Of a DNA stretch of 64,000 nt, positions 10,606 to 21,240 are shown one piece after another. Position 1 is the stretch's first letter, and every line of letters begins with the position of its first letter. Source of the DNA: Amaurobius ferox. Lineage: Eukaryota > Arthropoda > Arachnida > Araneae > Amaurobiidae. The stretch lies in the NCBI GenBank assembly GCA_951213105.1, contig OX578146.1, positions 51,726,775-51,790,774 on the forward strand, read 5' to 3'. The translations under genes were made by a program, and so were the position numbers. Below the pieces are notes generated by a model. It saw nothing but the letters and a program-made list of their open reading frames with translations. It made no database searches and was not told the DNA's origin.

Positions 10606-12048
10606 TACTTTCCCTGCAATACATGGTGATGTATAGGGAAAGTATTGGAATCATGCTGGAAATCGCAACTCGAGTTTTCGACGGATCTACACGTTTCGAG
10701 ACCTCTAGAATACGAAAAAAATATTTTTAGCGTGACGTCCGTGTGTGTGTGTGTCTGTCTGTCTGTCTGTCTGTCTCTGCAGATTTTGTATTCACTCTAA
10801 CTAAAAAACTAACTGACCGAATTTCATAAAATTTGGTAGGTAAGTCACTTGAGAGCGAATCTGGTGCTGAATAGTTTTGAGTACGATTCGGGATAAAAGA
10901 ACCCGCCTTTTTTGCGAAATGGCCCGCAAAAGCTTGTATCCACTCTAGCTGAAAAACTAATGGACTGAATTTCACAAAATTCGGTAGATAAGTCGCTTGT
11001 GGGTCGCCCTGGTGCTGATTAGATTTTGGTACGATTCGGAAAAAAATAACCTGCCTTTTTTTGCAAAATGGCCCGCAAAAATCGTCAAAATCTAAAATAA
11101 AGAACTACGTATGCCAAATATATCCATTAAATGCTTGTTTTATACGTAATTTTTAACGAAGAAAAGAATAAGACCAACCCCATTACACTAGGTCTAGCCG
11201 TTCTCGAGATATTTTAGTTTTGTCGTATGTTCTCTACGCCACCTTTGAAAAAAATCTGATGTGGGCAACACATGACTTTCCTTATATAATGTAATGAATT
11301 TACTACTTTTACAGTAAAAAATAGGATTTTCTTGTAGTAGATACTAATATTCTTTCTAAGATATTGAATTTTCGACAAATAGTCGTCATTTTCATTGATT
11401 TAGCGTCATTTTTATCCATTCGGCGAGATTTTCGTTAATTTGGCAACATTTCAAAAAAGTCGCCAAGTTGGCGACATTCCGCCAAATTCGTCGCCAAAAT
11501 CTCGCCAAGCGTTATGCACTAAGAAATAAGTTTTTCTTAAAGCAGATAAATGACTATTGGCGTTCAAATACAAAAGTAGTATTCAAAGTATCTTTTTTCA
11601 AGAATGGAACGAGCTAGATCCACGAGAAGGATTACACTCAATTTATCGCATGGTATTACATATGAAAAGTAAACATGTTTCTCAATAGGAAATATTTTTC
11701 TTATTATTTTATATGACTTTTTGATAATTTTTTAAAAAAATGTACAATATCTCGAGAACGGTTCACGTTAGCGTTCTAAAATTTATGTCAATCGTTTTCT
11801 AATGAAAAATTACATAAGAAATGTCTATTTGCGTAACTTTATTAGTGGTTTTAAATTTTTGACGATTTTTTCAAAATTTCATTCGAAAATTTAGGGGTGT
11901 TCTGAACATTCGATTGCGTATAAAAACAATAGGCTTCCAGTGTTTACGGATTGTGATTTTTGTACCAAATTTGGTTCGAATCGGTCCATTCGTTCGTCAG
12001 TTATCGTCTCCACAGACTCACTGACACACACACACACATACACACATA

Positions 12049-12089
<41 letters not shown>

Positions 12090-12315
12090 ACATCACTTCA
12101 AAAATGTTTGATTCGTGCTCTCCCGTCGAAAACTCGAATTCGAATTTTCGACCCCGTCACAATACTTTCCTTATACATTATGTATATAAGGAAAGTAATA
12201 AGTCCAGTTACCGAATGAGAACGAAAATTGAATTAAAAGTGAATTAACTTTAATTAAAATAAATAGAACGTGTATATAATTCTGCAGGGAAAGTCATGTG
12301 CTGCCCACATCAGAT
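10606..12315 (-). mobile_element. RC-B element interrupted by an RC-A element
   Basis: The 3' hairpin end is at 10606-10648 and the 5' end (complement of ATCTGATGTGGGCAGCACAT) at 12315. Between 11250 and 12200 a complete RC-A copy in the opposite orientation is inserted next to the RC-B sequence ACGCCACCTTTGAAAA. The RC-B sequence resumes with TAAGTCCAGTTACCGAATGA. Uninterrupted RC-B copies show that junction intact. Confidence 0.75.
11254..12198 (+). mobile_element. RC-A element nested in RC-B
   Basis: Full-length RC-A: 5' ATCTGATGTGGGCAACACAT, TGGCGA-rich block, (CA)n tract 12023-12084, 28-bp near-palindrome 12125-12152 centred on GAATTC, terminal hairpin ending GGAAAGTAA at 12198. The host RC-B gives a natural empty site showing no evident multi-base target duplication. 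Confidence 0.8.
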
Positions 12316-12664
12316 TTTTTTTCCTGGAATAATTCTAAAGCGTATTGATACAATAAACCTTGGGGGAAAAAAACAGAGTTTTTCCGGCTTTTACAACTCT
12401 AGCCTTGGGCGAAGAGCAGGTGCATCTAACACCTGCATGCCAATATCTTCATAAAAAATCCTATTCAACGTCGATTGATGAAAGTTGACGAATATTGCAC
12501 AAATAGAGTGAGAATCAAATGCATTTATTGATTCTGAAATTTTCTTGCCCATAAATCGAAAACAGGATCTTATGAGTGCATGAGAAAAATAATGTAAAAA
12601 AATCGCTCCAGTCTTTTGCGTGAATAACATCTTTCTTTGTAGATGGTTTGTCTTCTTTAGTTAT
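12316..12664. other. intronic spacer, no gene recognised
   Basis: Unique-looking AT-rich DNA. A 79-codon minus-strand frame here has no recognisable motif or splice context. Confidence 0.45.
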
Positions 12665-13590
12665 TACTTTCCTTATATACATAATGTATCAGGAAAGTAT
12701 TGTGACGAGGTCGAAAATTCGAAATCGAGTTTTCGACGGGAGAGCACGTTTCAAGCATCCCTGATCACGAATCAAACATTTTTGAAGTGATGTCTGTGTG
12801 TGTGTGTGTGAAAGTGTGTGTGTGTGTGTCAGTGAGTCTGTGGAGACGATAACTGACGAACGAATGGACCGATTCGAACCAAATTTGGTACAAAAACCAC
12901 AATCCGTAAACACTGGAAGCCTATTGTTTTTATACGCAATCGAATGTTCAGAACCTCCCTAGATTTTCGAATAAAATTTTGAAAAAATCGTCAAGAAATC
13001 AAAACCACTAATAAAGTAGATATTTCTTATGTAATGTTTCATTAGAAAACGATTGACATAAATTTTAGAACGCTAACATGAACCGTTCTCGAGATATTGC
13101 ACATTTTTCAAAAAAATTATTAAAAAGTCATATAAAATGATAAATAAATATTTCCTATTGAGAAACATGTTCACTTTTTATATGTAATACCATGCGATAA
13201 ATTGGATGACATCATTCTCGTGGATCTAGCTCATTCCATTCATGAAAAAAGATACTTTGAGTAATACTTTTGTATTTGAACGCCAATACTCATTTATCTG
13301 CTGTAAGAACAACTTATATCTTCGTCCATAACGCTTGGCGAGATTTTGACGATGAATTTGGCGGAATGTCGCCAACTTGGCGACTTTTTGAAATGTTGCC
13401 AAATTAACGAAAATCTCGCCAAATGGATAAAAATGACGCTAAATCAATGAAAATGACGACTAATTTTCGAAAATTCAATATCTTGGAAAGAATATTAGTA
13501 TCTACTATAAGAAAAACCTATTTTTTTACAGTAAAAGTAGTAAATTCATTACATTATATAAGGAAAGTCATGCGTTGCCCACATCAGAGT
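12665..13590 (-). mobile_element. RC-A element, near full length
   Basis: Terminal hairpin at 12665-12700 (one arm mutated, ATGTATCAGGAAAGT), GT-rich tract at 12795-12830, TGGCGA block 13340-13420, and complement of the 5' end near 13582 (CCCACATCAGA). Without an ORF. Confidence 0.75.
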
Positions 13591-14056
13591 TTTTCAAGCG
13601 AGTTCAAAATATTAAAAAATGGAAATTAGAACAGCCGAACCTATTCCGACATCTAATTATATATCCTTGTAGGTTATTCAAAGCGCTGCAAATTACTCGC
13701 AGTTTTTTTTATTTATTTATTTGGCTCAAAGCTTTTCCCAACGAGTTTCTAACTCGTTGGCTTTTCCTCTGATTTCAGCAACGAGTTAGAAAGTGAAAAA
13801 GTGTCTGAACTGGTTGAAGCGCTTTTATTACAGAAACGCGCAAACTGGTTTTCAATCCCTGTTACTTTGCGGGTAGATGTAGGAGGGCGAAATTTATATC
13901 AAACTACTGTTATTGCCTGGAAAAGTTTTATCTAAAGAGATTGCATAATTAAGGAACTATTTACATTAAAGCGTCTTTTGAATATCCACTTTTATAAATT
14001 AATGCCGTATAAAATCGGAATTTTTTTTTGTTCCTAAACATTTTCCCCGTTAAGCT
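13591..14056. other. intronic stretch with a small inverted repeat, no gene
   Basis: CAACGAGTTTCTAACTCGTTG (13739-13759) is an inverted repeat, and ACGAGTTAGAAAG recurs at 13782. No coding signal is supported. Confidence 0.4.
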
Positions 14057-14537
14057 TGTAAAGGTGGTGAAATAAACACTCAGGCAGCTTTTGATAAAAA
14101 CAAGTTTATTCTTAAAACTCTAGAAAATCATAAAATAAACATCCATTAACGCAATTTACAATTAATAAATCAGAATGTACATGGTCCACCCTTTTTACCG
14201 TCGGCTTCAGCCACACACCGCCAAGTTCCAATTCGTGCTTCGAAACTTTAAAATCTGGTTGCCAGCTCCACCTGCCGTTCGGAATTTGAGCGGCTGCTAT
14301 TTAAATTTAGACTGCCTTCCTGTCACTCATCCTTTTCCGCTCTCATGAACCGTTTTACCCATTGATAAGCAGTGCCGAAAACTCAGACCACTCGACTGAC
14401 CCGAGGGCTCACAGTATCAGTCTGAGTGGCCGGGAACGACTGATAAGCAGTGTGAAATTACGATCTGCAATCATTCGTTCTACTTTTTTCAATTTGCTGT
14501 AGTCTAATTTGAATACAGCGTACAAGTTATCCTAACA
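14057..14537 (-). mobile_element. probable solo LTR, gypsy-like
   Basis: On the minus strand it runs from TGTTAGGATAACTTGTACG to CACCACCTTTACA, a TG...CA unit of about 481 bp. An AATAAA signal in AAGAATAAACTTG and the downstream TCAAAAGC...TTTATTTCACC context look like the R/U5 of gypsy-type LTRs. No internal coding region lies on either side, so it would be a solo LTR. No clear target duplication was found, which limits confidence. Confidence 0.45.
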
Positions 14538-14920
14538 TCAACTTCCTAAAACACAATGTTAAGCAAAATCATACATTATATAAAATATACTTTCAGAATA
14601 TTATCGGTACATATTGATGAAACGCAAAATTAACTCACTTTTAATTTTTCGTACTATACTCTACAAAGAGATAGAATAATCTTATTCGTTCCAGGAATAT
14701 CCCTTAAAGTCTGTCCAAATGGCAGCAGTCGAAAAAAATGGACATCTGACCTATCGTCTATAAATTAAATAAAATAAAATCTCGACTTGAAATGGCAGAA
14801 TTAGTAGCCATGGCCAATACGAAGTTCACGCTGAAAAACTTTTTCCATTTCCTTATTTTCCCTCGGTCGTTTAACACCTTCGGAAAAGGTGATTGGAAAT
14901 GAAACCATCTGTTTAAAATA
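14538..14920. other. intronic spacer, no gene recognised
   Basis: No coding or repeat structure identified; it ends at the TA flanking the mariner. Confidence 0.45.
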
Positions 14921-15826
14921 TTGGGTTGGAGGGAAAGTTCTGTCGTATTTTAAAGAAAATATTTGAATTCATTTATAAAAATAAGTGTTTAATATTAATC
15001 AATTATATATGCTCCGTTATTTGTTACAACCTGTTGCCATCTTTCAGGTAACCTGTGAATTCCTGTTTTGTAGAAGTTCTCATCCTTGGAGTTAAAATAG
15101 TCAGCAACTGCCTTAGAAACACTTTCAAAAGACGTGAATTTTTTTCCCGTTAGATAATTTTGCAGAGATCTGAACAGGTAATAATCAGATGGTGCAATGT
15201 CAGGTGAATACGGTGGGTGACTAAGGACTTCCCATCCTAACGCATTCAGTTTTTGTTGTGTCACCATTGCAGTATGCGGGCGAGCATTATCTGGACGCTT
15301 TTCTGGACGCTAATGCTGGCCTTTTTTCTTTGATAGCTGCATTCAATTTATCCAGCTGATTGCAGTACAGATCCGCGTTGATGGTTTTCCCCTGTTTCAG
15401 CAACACTGGACCTTTCCTGTCCCACCACAAACAAAGCAGTACTTTTCGTTGATGGATACTTGGTTTTGGAACTGTTGCTGATGATGTTCCTGGTTTGCAG
15501 TAAGATTTTTTTCTCTTAATATTCTCGTAAAGAATCCACTTTTCATCTCCAGTAACCAGCCTGTCCAAAAACGGCTCCACATTGTGTCTAATCAGATGTG
15601 ATGAACACATTCTTACACGATCAGACAAATTATTTTCCGTTAATTCATGTGGAACCCAAAAACTTTGCTTTAACACAAACCCAAGAGATTTAATGTGATC
15701 TCCAACAGTTGTATGATGAATGCCAAACTCTTCTGCAATTTCTCGACTTGTTACAGATGTTCTTTTTATTTACAAGAAAAATCACCTGCCTATTTAAAAT
15801 ACGACATAACTTTCCCTCCAACCCAA
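14921..15826 (-). mobile_element. mariner DNA transposon with terminal inverted repeats, internally deleted
   Basis: The left end TTGGGTTGGAGGGAAAGTTC and the right end are matching inverted repeats of about 30 bp, with one mismatch near position 20, flanked by TA on both sides (14919-14920 and 15827-15828). At 906 bp it is shorter than a full mariner (about 1.3 kb), because the start of the transposase is missing. Confidence 0.85.
14995..15770 (-). pseudogene. mariner transposase, N-terminally truncated and frameshifted
   Basis: A mariner transposase cuts and re-inserts its element at TA sites. The remnant starts within the second helix-turn-helix (SREIAEEFGIHHTTVGDH). It continues into WVPHELTE and VTGDEKWI (first catalytic D), then breaks near 15267-15290, where a small duplication of GCGTCCAG replaces the usual link. 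The second frame carries DNARPHTA (second D) and SPDIAPSDY, whose last D is the third catalytic residue at the mariner D34D spacing. The C-terminus RLPERWQQVV...GAYIID is complete. All three catalytic aspartates survive, but the N-terminal DNA-binding domain is gone and the frame is broken, so it is inactive. Confidence 0.9.
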
Positions 15827-16280
15827 TATATCCGCTTCTTTTATATTTAGTGCAAATAAACACTTTTCAATGTCTCAAGGAAACTTCCAATGCAAAAGTA
15901 GGCAGTGATAAAATGTGGGCGTGATCTTCACGGTACTTATCCAGGGTATTCGCAACTGAATTATGAAGATATTGTCTAAATAATATACGAATATTCTAAC
16001 ATTGAAAATAATTGTCAGGATTTTTTAATATATTTAATTTCTTATAGGAGGTAGCGCTGCCATAATCCTTGTCTGTGGATATATCTAGAGGTGGATCACA
16101 GATTGTTTATAAATTTAAGAATATTTCATAAAGTGACAGAATTGAACAAGGCGCCTTTTTCAGCCTTGACGATTTTAAGGTAGAGATCTTAGTTAAGTGA
16201 TAATGGTGGGATGGGGGTCAATATTTATAAGACAACAATCGCGAAAGTCCCTAATTTTCTAGGGAACGTTATAAAAGAAA
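15827..16280. other. intronic spacer, no gene recognised
   Basis: AT-rich, without an identifiable repeat or gene. Confidence 0.45.
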
Positions 16281-16420
16281 ATCTGATGTAGGCAACACAT
16301 GACTTTCCTTATATAATGCAATGAATTTACTGCTTCGACAGTCTAAAAAAATCTGATGTGGCCAACATATGAATTTCCTTATATAATGCAATGAATTTAC
16401 TGCTTTTACAGTTTAAAAAA
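16281..16420 (+). repeat. two extra copies of the RC-A 5' terminus
   Basis: ATCTGATGT starts at 16281, 16351 and 16421, exactly 70 bp apart. Each repeats the 5' end through ACTTTCCTTATATAATGCA and the following TTACTGCTT...ACAGT. Only the third continues into a complete element. Confidence 0.75.
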
Positions 16421-17290
16421 ATCTGATGTGGGCAACACATGACTTTCCTTATATAATGCAATGAATTTACTACTTTTACAGTTAAAAAAAATGTTACTCT
16501 TATAGTAGATACTTATATTCTTTCCAAGATATTGAATTTTCTTCAATTAGTCGTCATTTTCATCGATTTAGCGTCATTTTTATCAATTTGGCGAGATTTT
16601 TGTTAATTTGGCAACAATTAAAAATGTCGCCAAGTTGGCGACATTCCGCCAAATTTGTCGCCAAAATCTCGCCAAGCGTTATGGACGGAGAAATAAGTTA
16701 TTCTTACAGCAGATAAATGACTATTGGCGTTCAAATACAAAAGTATTACTCATAATATTATCAAATACAAAAGTATTACCTTTTTCATGAATGGAACGAG
16801 CTAGATCCACGAGAATGATGTCATCTAATTTATCGCATGGTATTACATATGAAAAGTGAACATGTTTCTCAACAGAAAATATTTTTTTTTTATTTTATAT
16901 AACTTTTTGATAATTTTTTTGAAAAATGTGCAATATCTGGAGAACGGTTCATGTTAGCGTTCTAAAATTCATTTCAATCGTTTTCTAATTAAAAATTACA
17001 TAAGAAATGTCTATTTGCGTAACTTTATTAGCGGTTTTTATTTTTTGACGATTTTTTCAAAATTTCACTCGAAAATTTAGGGGGGTTCTGAACATTCGAT
17101 TGCGTATAAAAACAATAGGCTTCAAGTGTTTACGGATTGTGATTTTTGTACCAAATTTCGTTCGAATCGGTCCATTCGTTCGTCAGTTATCGTCTCCACA
17201 GACTCACTGACACACACACACACACATACTTTCACACACACACACATACTTTCACACACACACACACATACTTTCACACACACACGCATA

Positions 17291-17350
<60 letters not shown>

Positions 17351-17470
17351 CATCACTTCAAAAATGTTTGATTCGTGATCATGAAACGTGCTGTCCCGTC
17401 GAAAACTCGAATTCGAATTTTCGACCCCGTCACAATACTTTCCTTATACATTATGTATATAAGGAAAGTA
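16421..17470 (+). mobile_element. RC-A element with expanded CA tract
   Basis: Complete RC-A. The microsatellite (17210-17347) is a long (CA)n with five interspersed TACTTTCACA blocks, suggesting local duplication of a short unit. The palindrome and terminal hairpin are intact (ending 17470). Confidence 0.8.
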
Positions 17471-17477
17471 ATATATC

Positions 17478-17817
17478 TTAGTCTATAATAACAAGAAAGA
17501 TCAATCATGCATAAAGCATAGATTATAAAGCACTTTGCAACTGTATTAAAATTATATTTAAACATTTATAAAATGCAATACATTCAGGGGTGATATTTTT
17601 TACTTATCACAGAACTACAATAATTTATTTTACTTAAAAACGTAAAACCATGGAGGTAAAAATACTTTTAACTCCATGTTTAAAACTTCATTGAAGAAGG
17701 GCATTGCTATAAAATCGTCTGCTTCTCTATGTAAAATCAATGAAAATTTTATTCATATCACTTATACTCCACACTCCAGAGCTAAATAATTTTGCGTTAA
17801 AAAAATTCAAAAAATTA
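17478..17817 (-). repeat. family C fragment (3' end)
   Basis: It matches the reverse complement of family C 3' ends, with AACAAGAAAGATCAATCATG at the left and TTTTGCGTTAAA at the right. It is wedged between two RC-A copies in opposite orientation. Confidence 0.6.
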
Positions 17818-17819
17818 AA

Positions 17820-18713
17820 ATTCGAATTCCAGTTTTCGACAGGAGAGCACGTTTCAAGCATCTCTGAATACGAATCAGACGTTTTTGAGATGATGGCTGT
17901 GTGTGTGTGTGTGTGTGTGAAAGTATGTGTGTTAGTGAGTCTGTGGAGACGATAACTGACGAACGAATGGACCGATTCGAACGAAATTTGGTACAAAAAT
18001 TACAATCCGTGAATACTAGAAGCTTATTGTTTTTAAACGCAATTGAATGTTCAGCACCTCCTAAATTTTCGAGAGAAATTTAAAAAAAATCATCAAAAAA
18101 TTAAAACCTTTAATAAAGTTAAGCAAACAGACATTTCTTATGTAATTTTTCCTTAGAAAAAACGATAAACACAAACTTTAGAACGCTAGCACGAACTGTT
18201 CTCGAGATATTGCGCATTTTTCAAATAAATGTATCAAAATATCCTATAAATTAAAAAAAATATATTAATTGTTGAGAAAATATGTTCACTTTTCAAATGT
18301 AATGTCATACGATAAATTTGCTGACATCATTCTCGTTGATCTAGCTCGTTCCATTCATGAGAAAAGATACTCTGAGTAATACTTTTGCATTTGAACGCCA
18401 ATAATCATTTATCTGCTATAAGAATAATTTATTTATCCGTCCATAACGCTTGGTGATTTAGGCGACGAATTTGGTAAAATATCGCCAACTTGGTGACATT
18501 TTAAAATGTCGCCAAATTAATGAACATCTCGCCAAATGGATAAAAATGAAGCTAAATCAATGAAAATGACAACTCATTGTCGAAAATTTAATATCTCGGA
18601 AAGAATATAAGTATTTACTATAAGAATAACATATTTTTTTTTACTGTAAATGTAGTAAATTCATTGCATTATATAAGGAAAGCCATGTGCTGCCCACATC
18701 AGATTTATTTTTA
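17820..18713 (-). mobile_element. RC-A element lacking its terminal hairpin
   Basis: It starts inside the palindrome region (TTCGAATTCCAGTTTTCGAC) and runs to the complement of the 5' end at 18713. The last ~45 bp including the hairpin are missing at the junction with the family C fragment. Confidence 0.7.
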
Positions 18714-18923
18714 TAGAGAAACTAACTGTCCATACACGATATTCAAATTATTTTCGGAGAGCAGATAATACCGTTAGCCCTGCTGTGTTTGTCGTTTGCT
18801 TTGATTGACTAATAATTCTGTCTAACTGATCTGCATTAGGTATATCACAGAAACTCTAAATATTTCAACTTCTACTAGAATATTGGTGTTTCGTTCCAGC
18901 TTTATAAAAGTTCCATATATTAT
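18714..18923. other. spacer, nothing recognised
   Basis: No feature is seen. Confidence 0.4.
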
Positions 18924-18929
18924 ACGAGG

Positions 18930-19220
18930 CCTGTCAAGAAAGTAATGAAAACCCAAAGCGTTTTATTGATAGTATTCTTATAAAGTGATTCCCCTTCAAA
19001 GTAGAAACAACCGACGGATGGAGACGATTTTTTTCCATATGAAAGTAGTACTGGAAATACTCTTCCGTAAGTTTCTTCAGTAGGTCCGTTACAGTCTTCT
19101 GGGACAGGGCAAAGGAGAGGAACATGAAACCACACGGGCTGAAATCGGGCTAGTCCGGGGTTGAGAAATAATGTAGCCAATGTCTTTTGATGGCAAAAAC
19201 TCACACAGGCACCGTGTAAC
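18930..19220 (-). pseudogene. mariner transposase C-terminal remnant
   Basis: In two minus-strand frames the remnant shows NPGLARFQPVW (relic of a SPDLAP catalytic motif), EYFQYYFHMEKNRLH and, in another frame, GCFYFEGESLY. The last resembles the YFEGD ending of mariner-group transposases. The frames shift repeatedly and no catalytic aspartate arrangement survives. It is a dead copy; the exact mariner subfamily cannot be judged. Confidence 0.6.
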
Positions 19221-19587
19221 ATGGCGCTTGGTATGTGAGCGTGTTTTGAATATCAAAATTCATTACTGTGTCTGGAGCACTGTTACTCACCAGATCTCAA
19301 ATCTGAGACTTTCCTCTCTTCCTGAAAATCAAGAACAGCTGGGTCATCGATTTATGGCAATCGACAACATGTAGACAACTGTAACGGACTAAACGAAGGA
19401 TCTTCCAGAAGAAAACTTCCAGATTTGCATTAAGAAGTGGGGATAACGTCTTCATTGGTTTGCTGCTTCACAAGGGGATTGCTTTTAGTTGTAAGAGTTC
19501 TTACAATACAACGTTTTATACTCATATTCATAAATATCAAGAACCGCTTACGGGGTAATTATTTTCTCTAACAGCATTTTTTTTCAC

Positions 19588-19928
19588 AGTGACGTAAGAT
19601 TTACGTCACACTGTGACTTTGGGACGTCACAGGACGTCTCGGCAATGTCATATTGAGGTCACAGCGAAGTCATTTTGGTCATTTTCAAGGTCGTTTGTGA
19701 CGTCGCATATTAACATGTTTGTGACGTCACGTTGTAGTTGCCATTGTAATGTCGTCACATTGTTGCGGGTTAATTAAATTGTGGAAACGTCATAGAATAT
19801 AATTACAATGAAGTTACAAAGTTACTAATACATAACGTCGCATAGAAGTCACAAATATGATGTCACATTGTGACCCAGGTGTCACGTGACTACAACGTCA
19901 CTGTCACACATGTGACGATCTTTGCTGT
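19588..19928. repeat. TGACGT/ACGTCA-rich MITE-like insert
   Basis: Imperfect inverted ends (TTCACAGTGACG on the left, the complement of CTCACAGCAAAGATCGTC on the right) bound about 340 bp containing more than a dozen GTGACGT/ACGTCAC motifs on both strands. It lies inside the degenerate mariner. Non-coding. Confidence 0.5.
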
Positions 19929-20188
19929 GAGGGTTGATGCAATAGACAAACGGCTGTTACGAACCAATTGAAGGACTTTCAGGATTGCTTCCCAGGAGTG
20001 GAAAGAAAGTCTTCATCGGAATATTGCTTCACAAGAAAAAGTTTTCCAAGAGGATTGCTTTTAATTGTCAAAGTTCTTACAATAAAATTCTTTAAGTACT
20101 CAGTCTCACTACTTTCTTAACAGACCTCGTCAACTGCGTATACCTATGCAATCTGAAAGATTCCTAAAATATTTTACGATCTACTTAC

Positions 20189-20497
20189 CATCTCCTAAAG
20201 CTGGAATTACTTTGACGTAATGAAAATCTCTGCTGTTTCTATTGCACCTATATTCTCCCTCTTGATACACCTGAGCATAGTTGACATGAAGTACCAATTC
20301 ACGTCGGAAAGATCCCTCGTCTCCTTCGTTCAGCAGGTATCCGAGATTGTTCTCTTCCAGGATAGGCACGGTACTATTAATAGTCCACAGTGCTGGATCC
20401 CTGATGGGCAATTCACAGGATATTTGGAATGCTTCGCCCTCAGTCACTATTGTCTGGCCATCATAGATCACACTGTGGTCTCCTAAGAGAATAGCGC
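20189..20497 (-). CDS. immunoglobulin-domain exon of a minus-strand host gene (downstream exon)
   Basis: The exon encodes one Ig domain, an extracellular beta-sandwich used for adhesion or ligand binding. Acceptor CCCTGTGTTTCAG precedes it (complement of 20498-20510), and donor GTAAGT follows at 20188. It is 309 bp, phase 1 at both ends, as usual for Ig-domain exons. The translation contains FQISCEL (first Cys), PALW (core Trp) and EGEYRCN (YxC, second Cys), so the fold is complete. There is one potential N-glycosylation site, NST. The gene may be an Ig receptor, including a receptor tyrosine kinase of the VEGFR/PDGFR kind, or an adhesion protein. Nothing visible decides between these, and no transmembrane or kinase exon is in the window. 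Confidence 0.85.
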
Positions 20498-20939
20498 CTG
20501 AAACACAGGGTGTAGAAATTTCAGATAAAATAATGAATAGAATAATAATAAGAATACTACACTGCCTTCTAAAAGTTAAGCATGCTCAAATAGCAAACGC
20601 ATCTGCGAATTTCATTGGGGGAAACTTACTGTTGTCGTCGATGGATATAGGCACATATCAAATGATGTGTTCAATAGCGGTTTGCTCTTCGGACAGTATG
20701 AAAATTAGACGTGAGGTGAAAACGATTCGTTTGTGCCTAAGAGTTTCAATGCTCAAAGAAAAAATTTGGAAACGTGTTAGGATTTTGGATTAGATTATCT
20801 TTGTCATGACACAAAGAATACGTTTGGAAAATTCTCAGTGGTCGCGTGATGTCGTGAGGCTTGTGGTAAGTTAGTTCATTAAGGAAGTCGCCAATTTTTT
20901 TTCTTGTGACTATTTTGTTATTTATTAATTATGAAAACA
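20498..20939. other. intronic DNA after the Ig exon, no gene
   Basis: A plus-strand frame of 86 codons here has no motif. Nothing else recognised. Confidence 0.4.
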
Positions 20940-21240
20940 ATTCCAAACAAGTGAGACAGTTATTCGAAGACCCGTTACAGGTCGTCCTATAGCTGCAACA
21001 TCCTATGAAGACCAGTACATTGAATAACTGGCCAAACGCAATCAATGAGAGACCATCCTAGTTCTCCAATCAATGCCTACCATGTTCGTTCATAACAATA
21101 GGAAATTCGATATCCGCCACTATATCCAAGTACCACGAGTTTGTATCCCTTTGAAAACTAAAGTCAAAGGAGCGTGATTAAAGTGCTGTCGCCAGCATGT
21201 GACTTGGACAGAAGCGCAATGGTCCGATGGTTTGGTTTGT
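20940..21240 (+). pseudogene. Tc1-like transposase N-terminal fragment
   Basis: Broken plus-strand frames read TGRPIAATSYEDQYIE, LAKRNQ and, further on, a C-terminal QHVTWTEAQW. These match the second helix-turn-helix and linker of Tc1 transposases (GRP-R/K-x-T...EDR-I, QHV-W-EQW). In-frame stops occur throughout, and the catalytic domain is absent. A short tandem GATGGTTTGGTTTGTTTGTC duplication follows. Confidence 0.65.

Larger units (their letters stand above)
18924..20130 (-). mobile_element. degenerate mariner-like transposon with internal duplication
   Basis: The ends ACGAGGCCTGTCAAGAAAGT (left) and the complement ACGAGGTCTGTTAAGAAAGT (right) form inverted repeats. A segment of about 180 bp near 19380-19560 (AACGGACTAAACGAAGG..., TTGCTTCACAAG, AGTTCTTACAATA) recurs in diverged form at 19930-20090, on both sides of the TGACGT-rich insert. 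This suggests rearrangement or two adjacent copies. Confidence 0.6.

Noticed and set aside
17126..17481. Overlapping frames rich in Thr-His or Cys-Val repeats (also at 5085, 7616, 11891, 24736 and elsewhere)
   Set aside because: These are translations of the (CA)n/(GT)n tracts inside RC-A elements. They recur at every copy, start in non-homologous places and have no codon structure.
18920..19222. 100-codon minus-strand frame as an intact small gene
   Set aside because: It is a frame-shifted piece of a mariner transposase C-terminus and the left inverted repeat.
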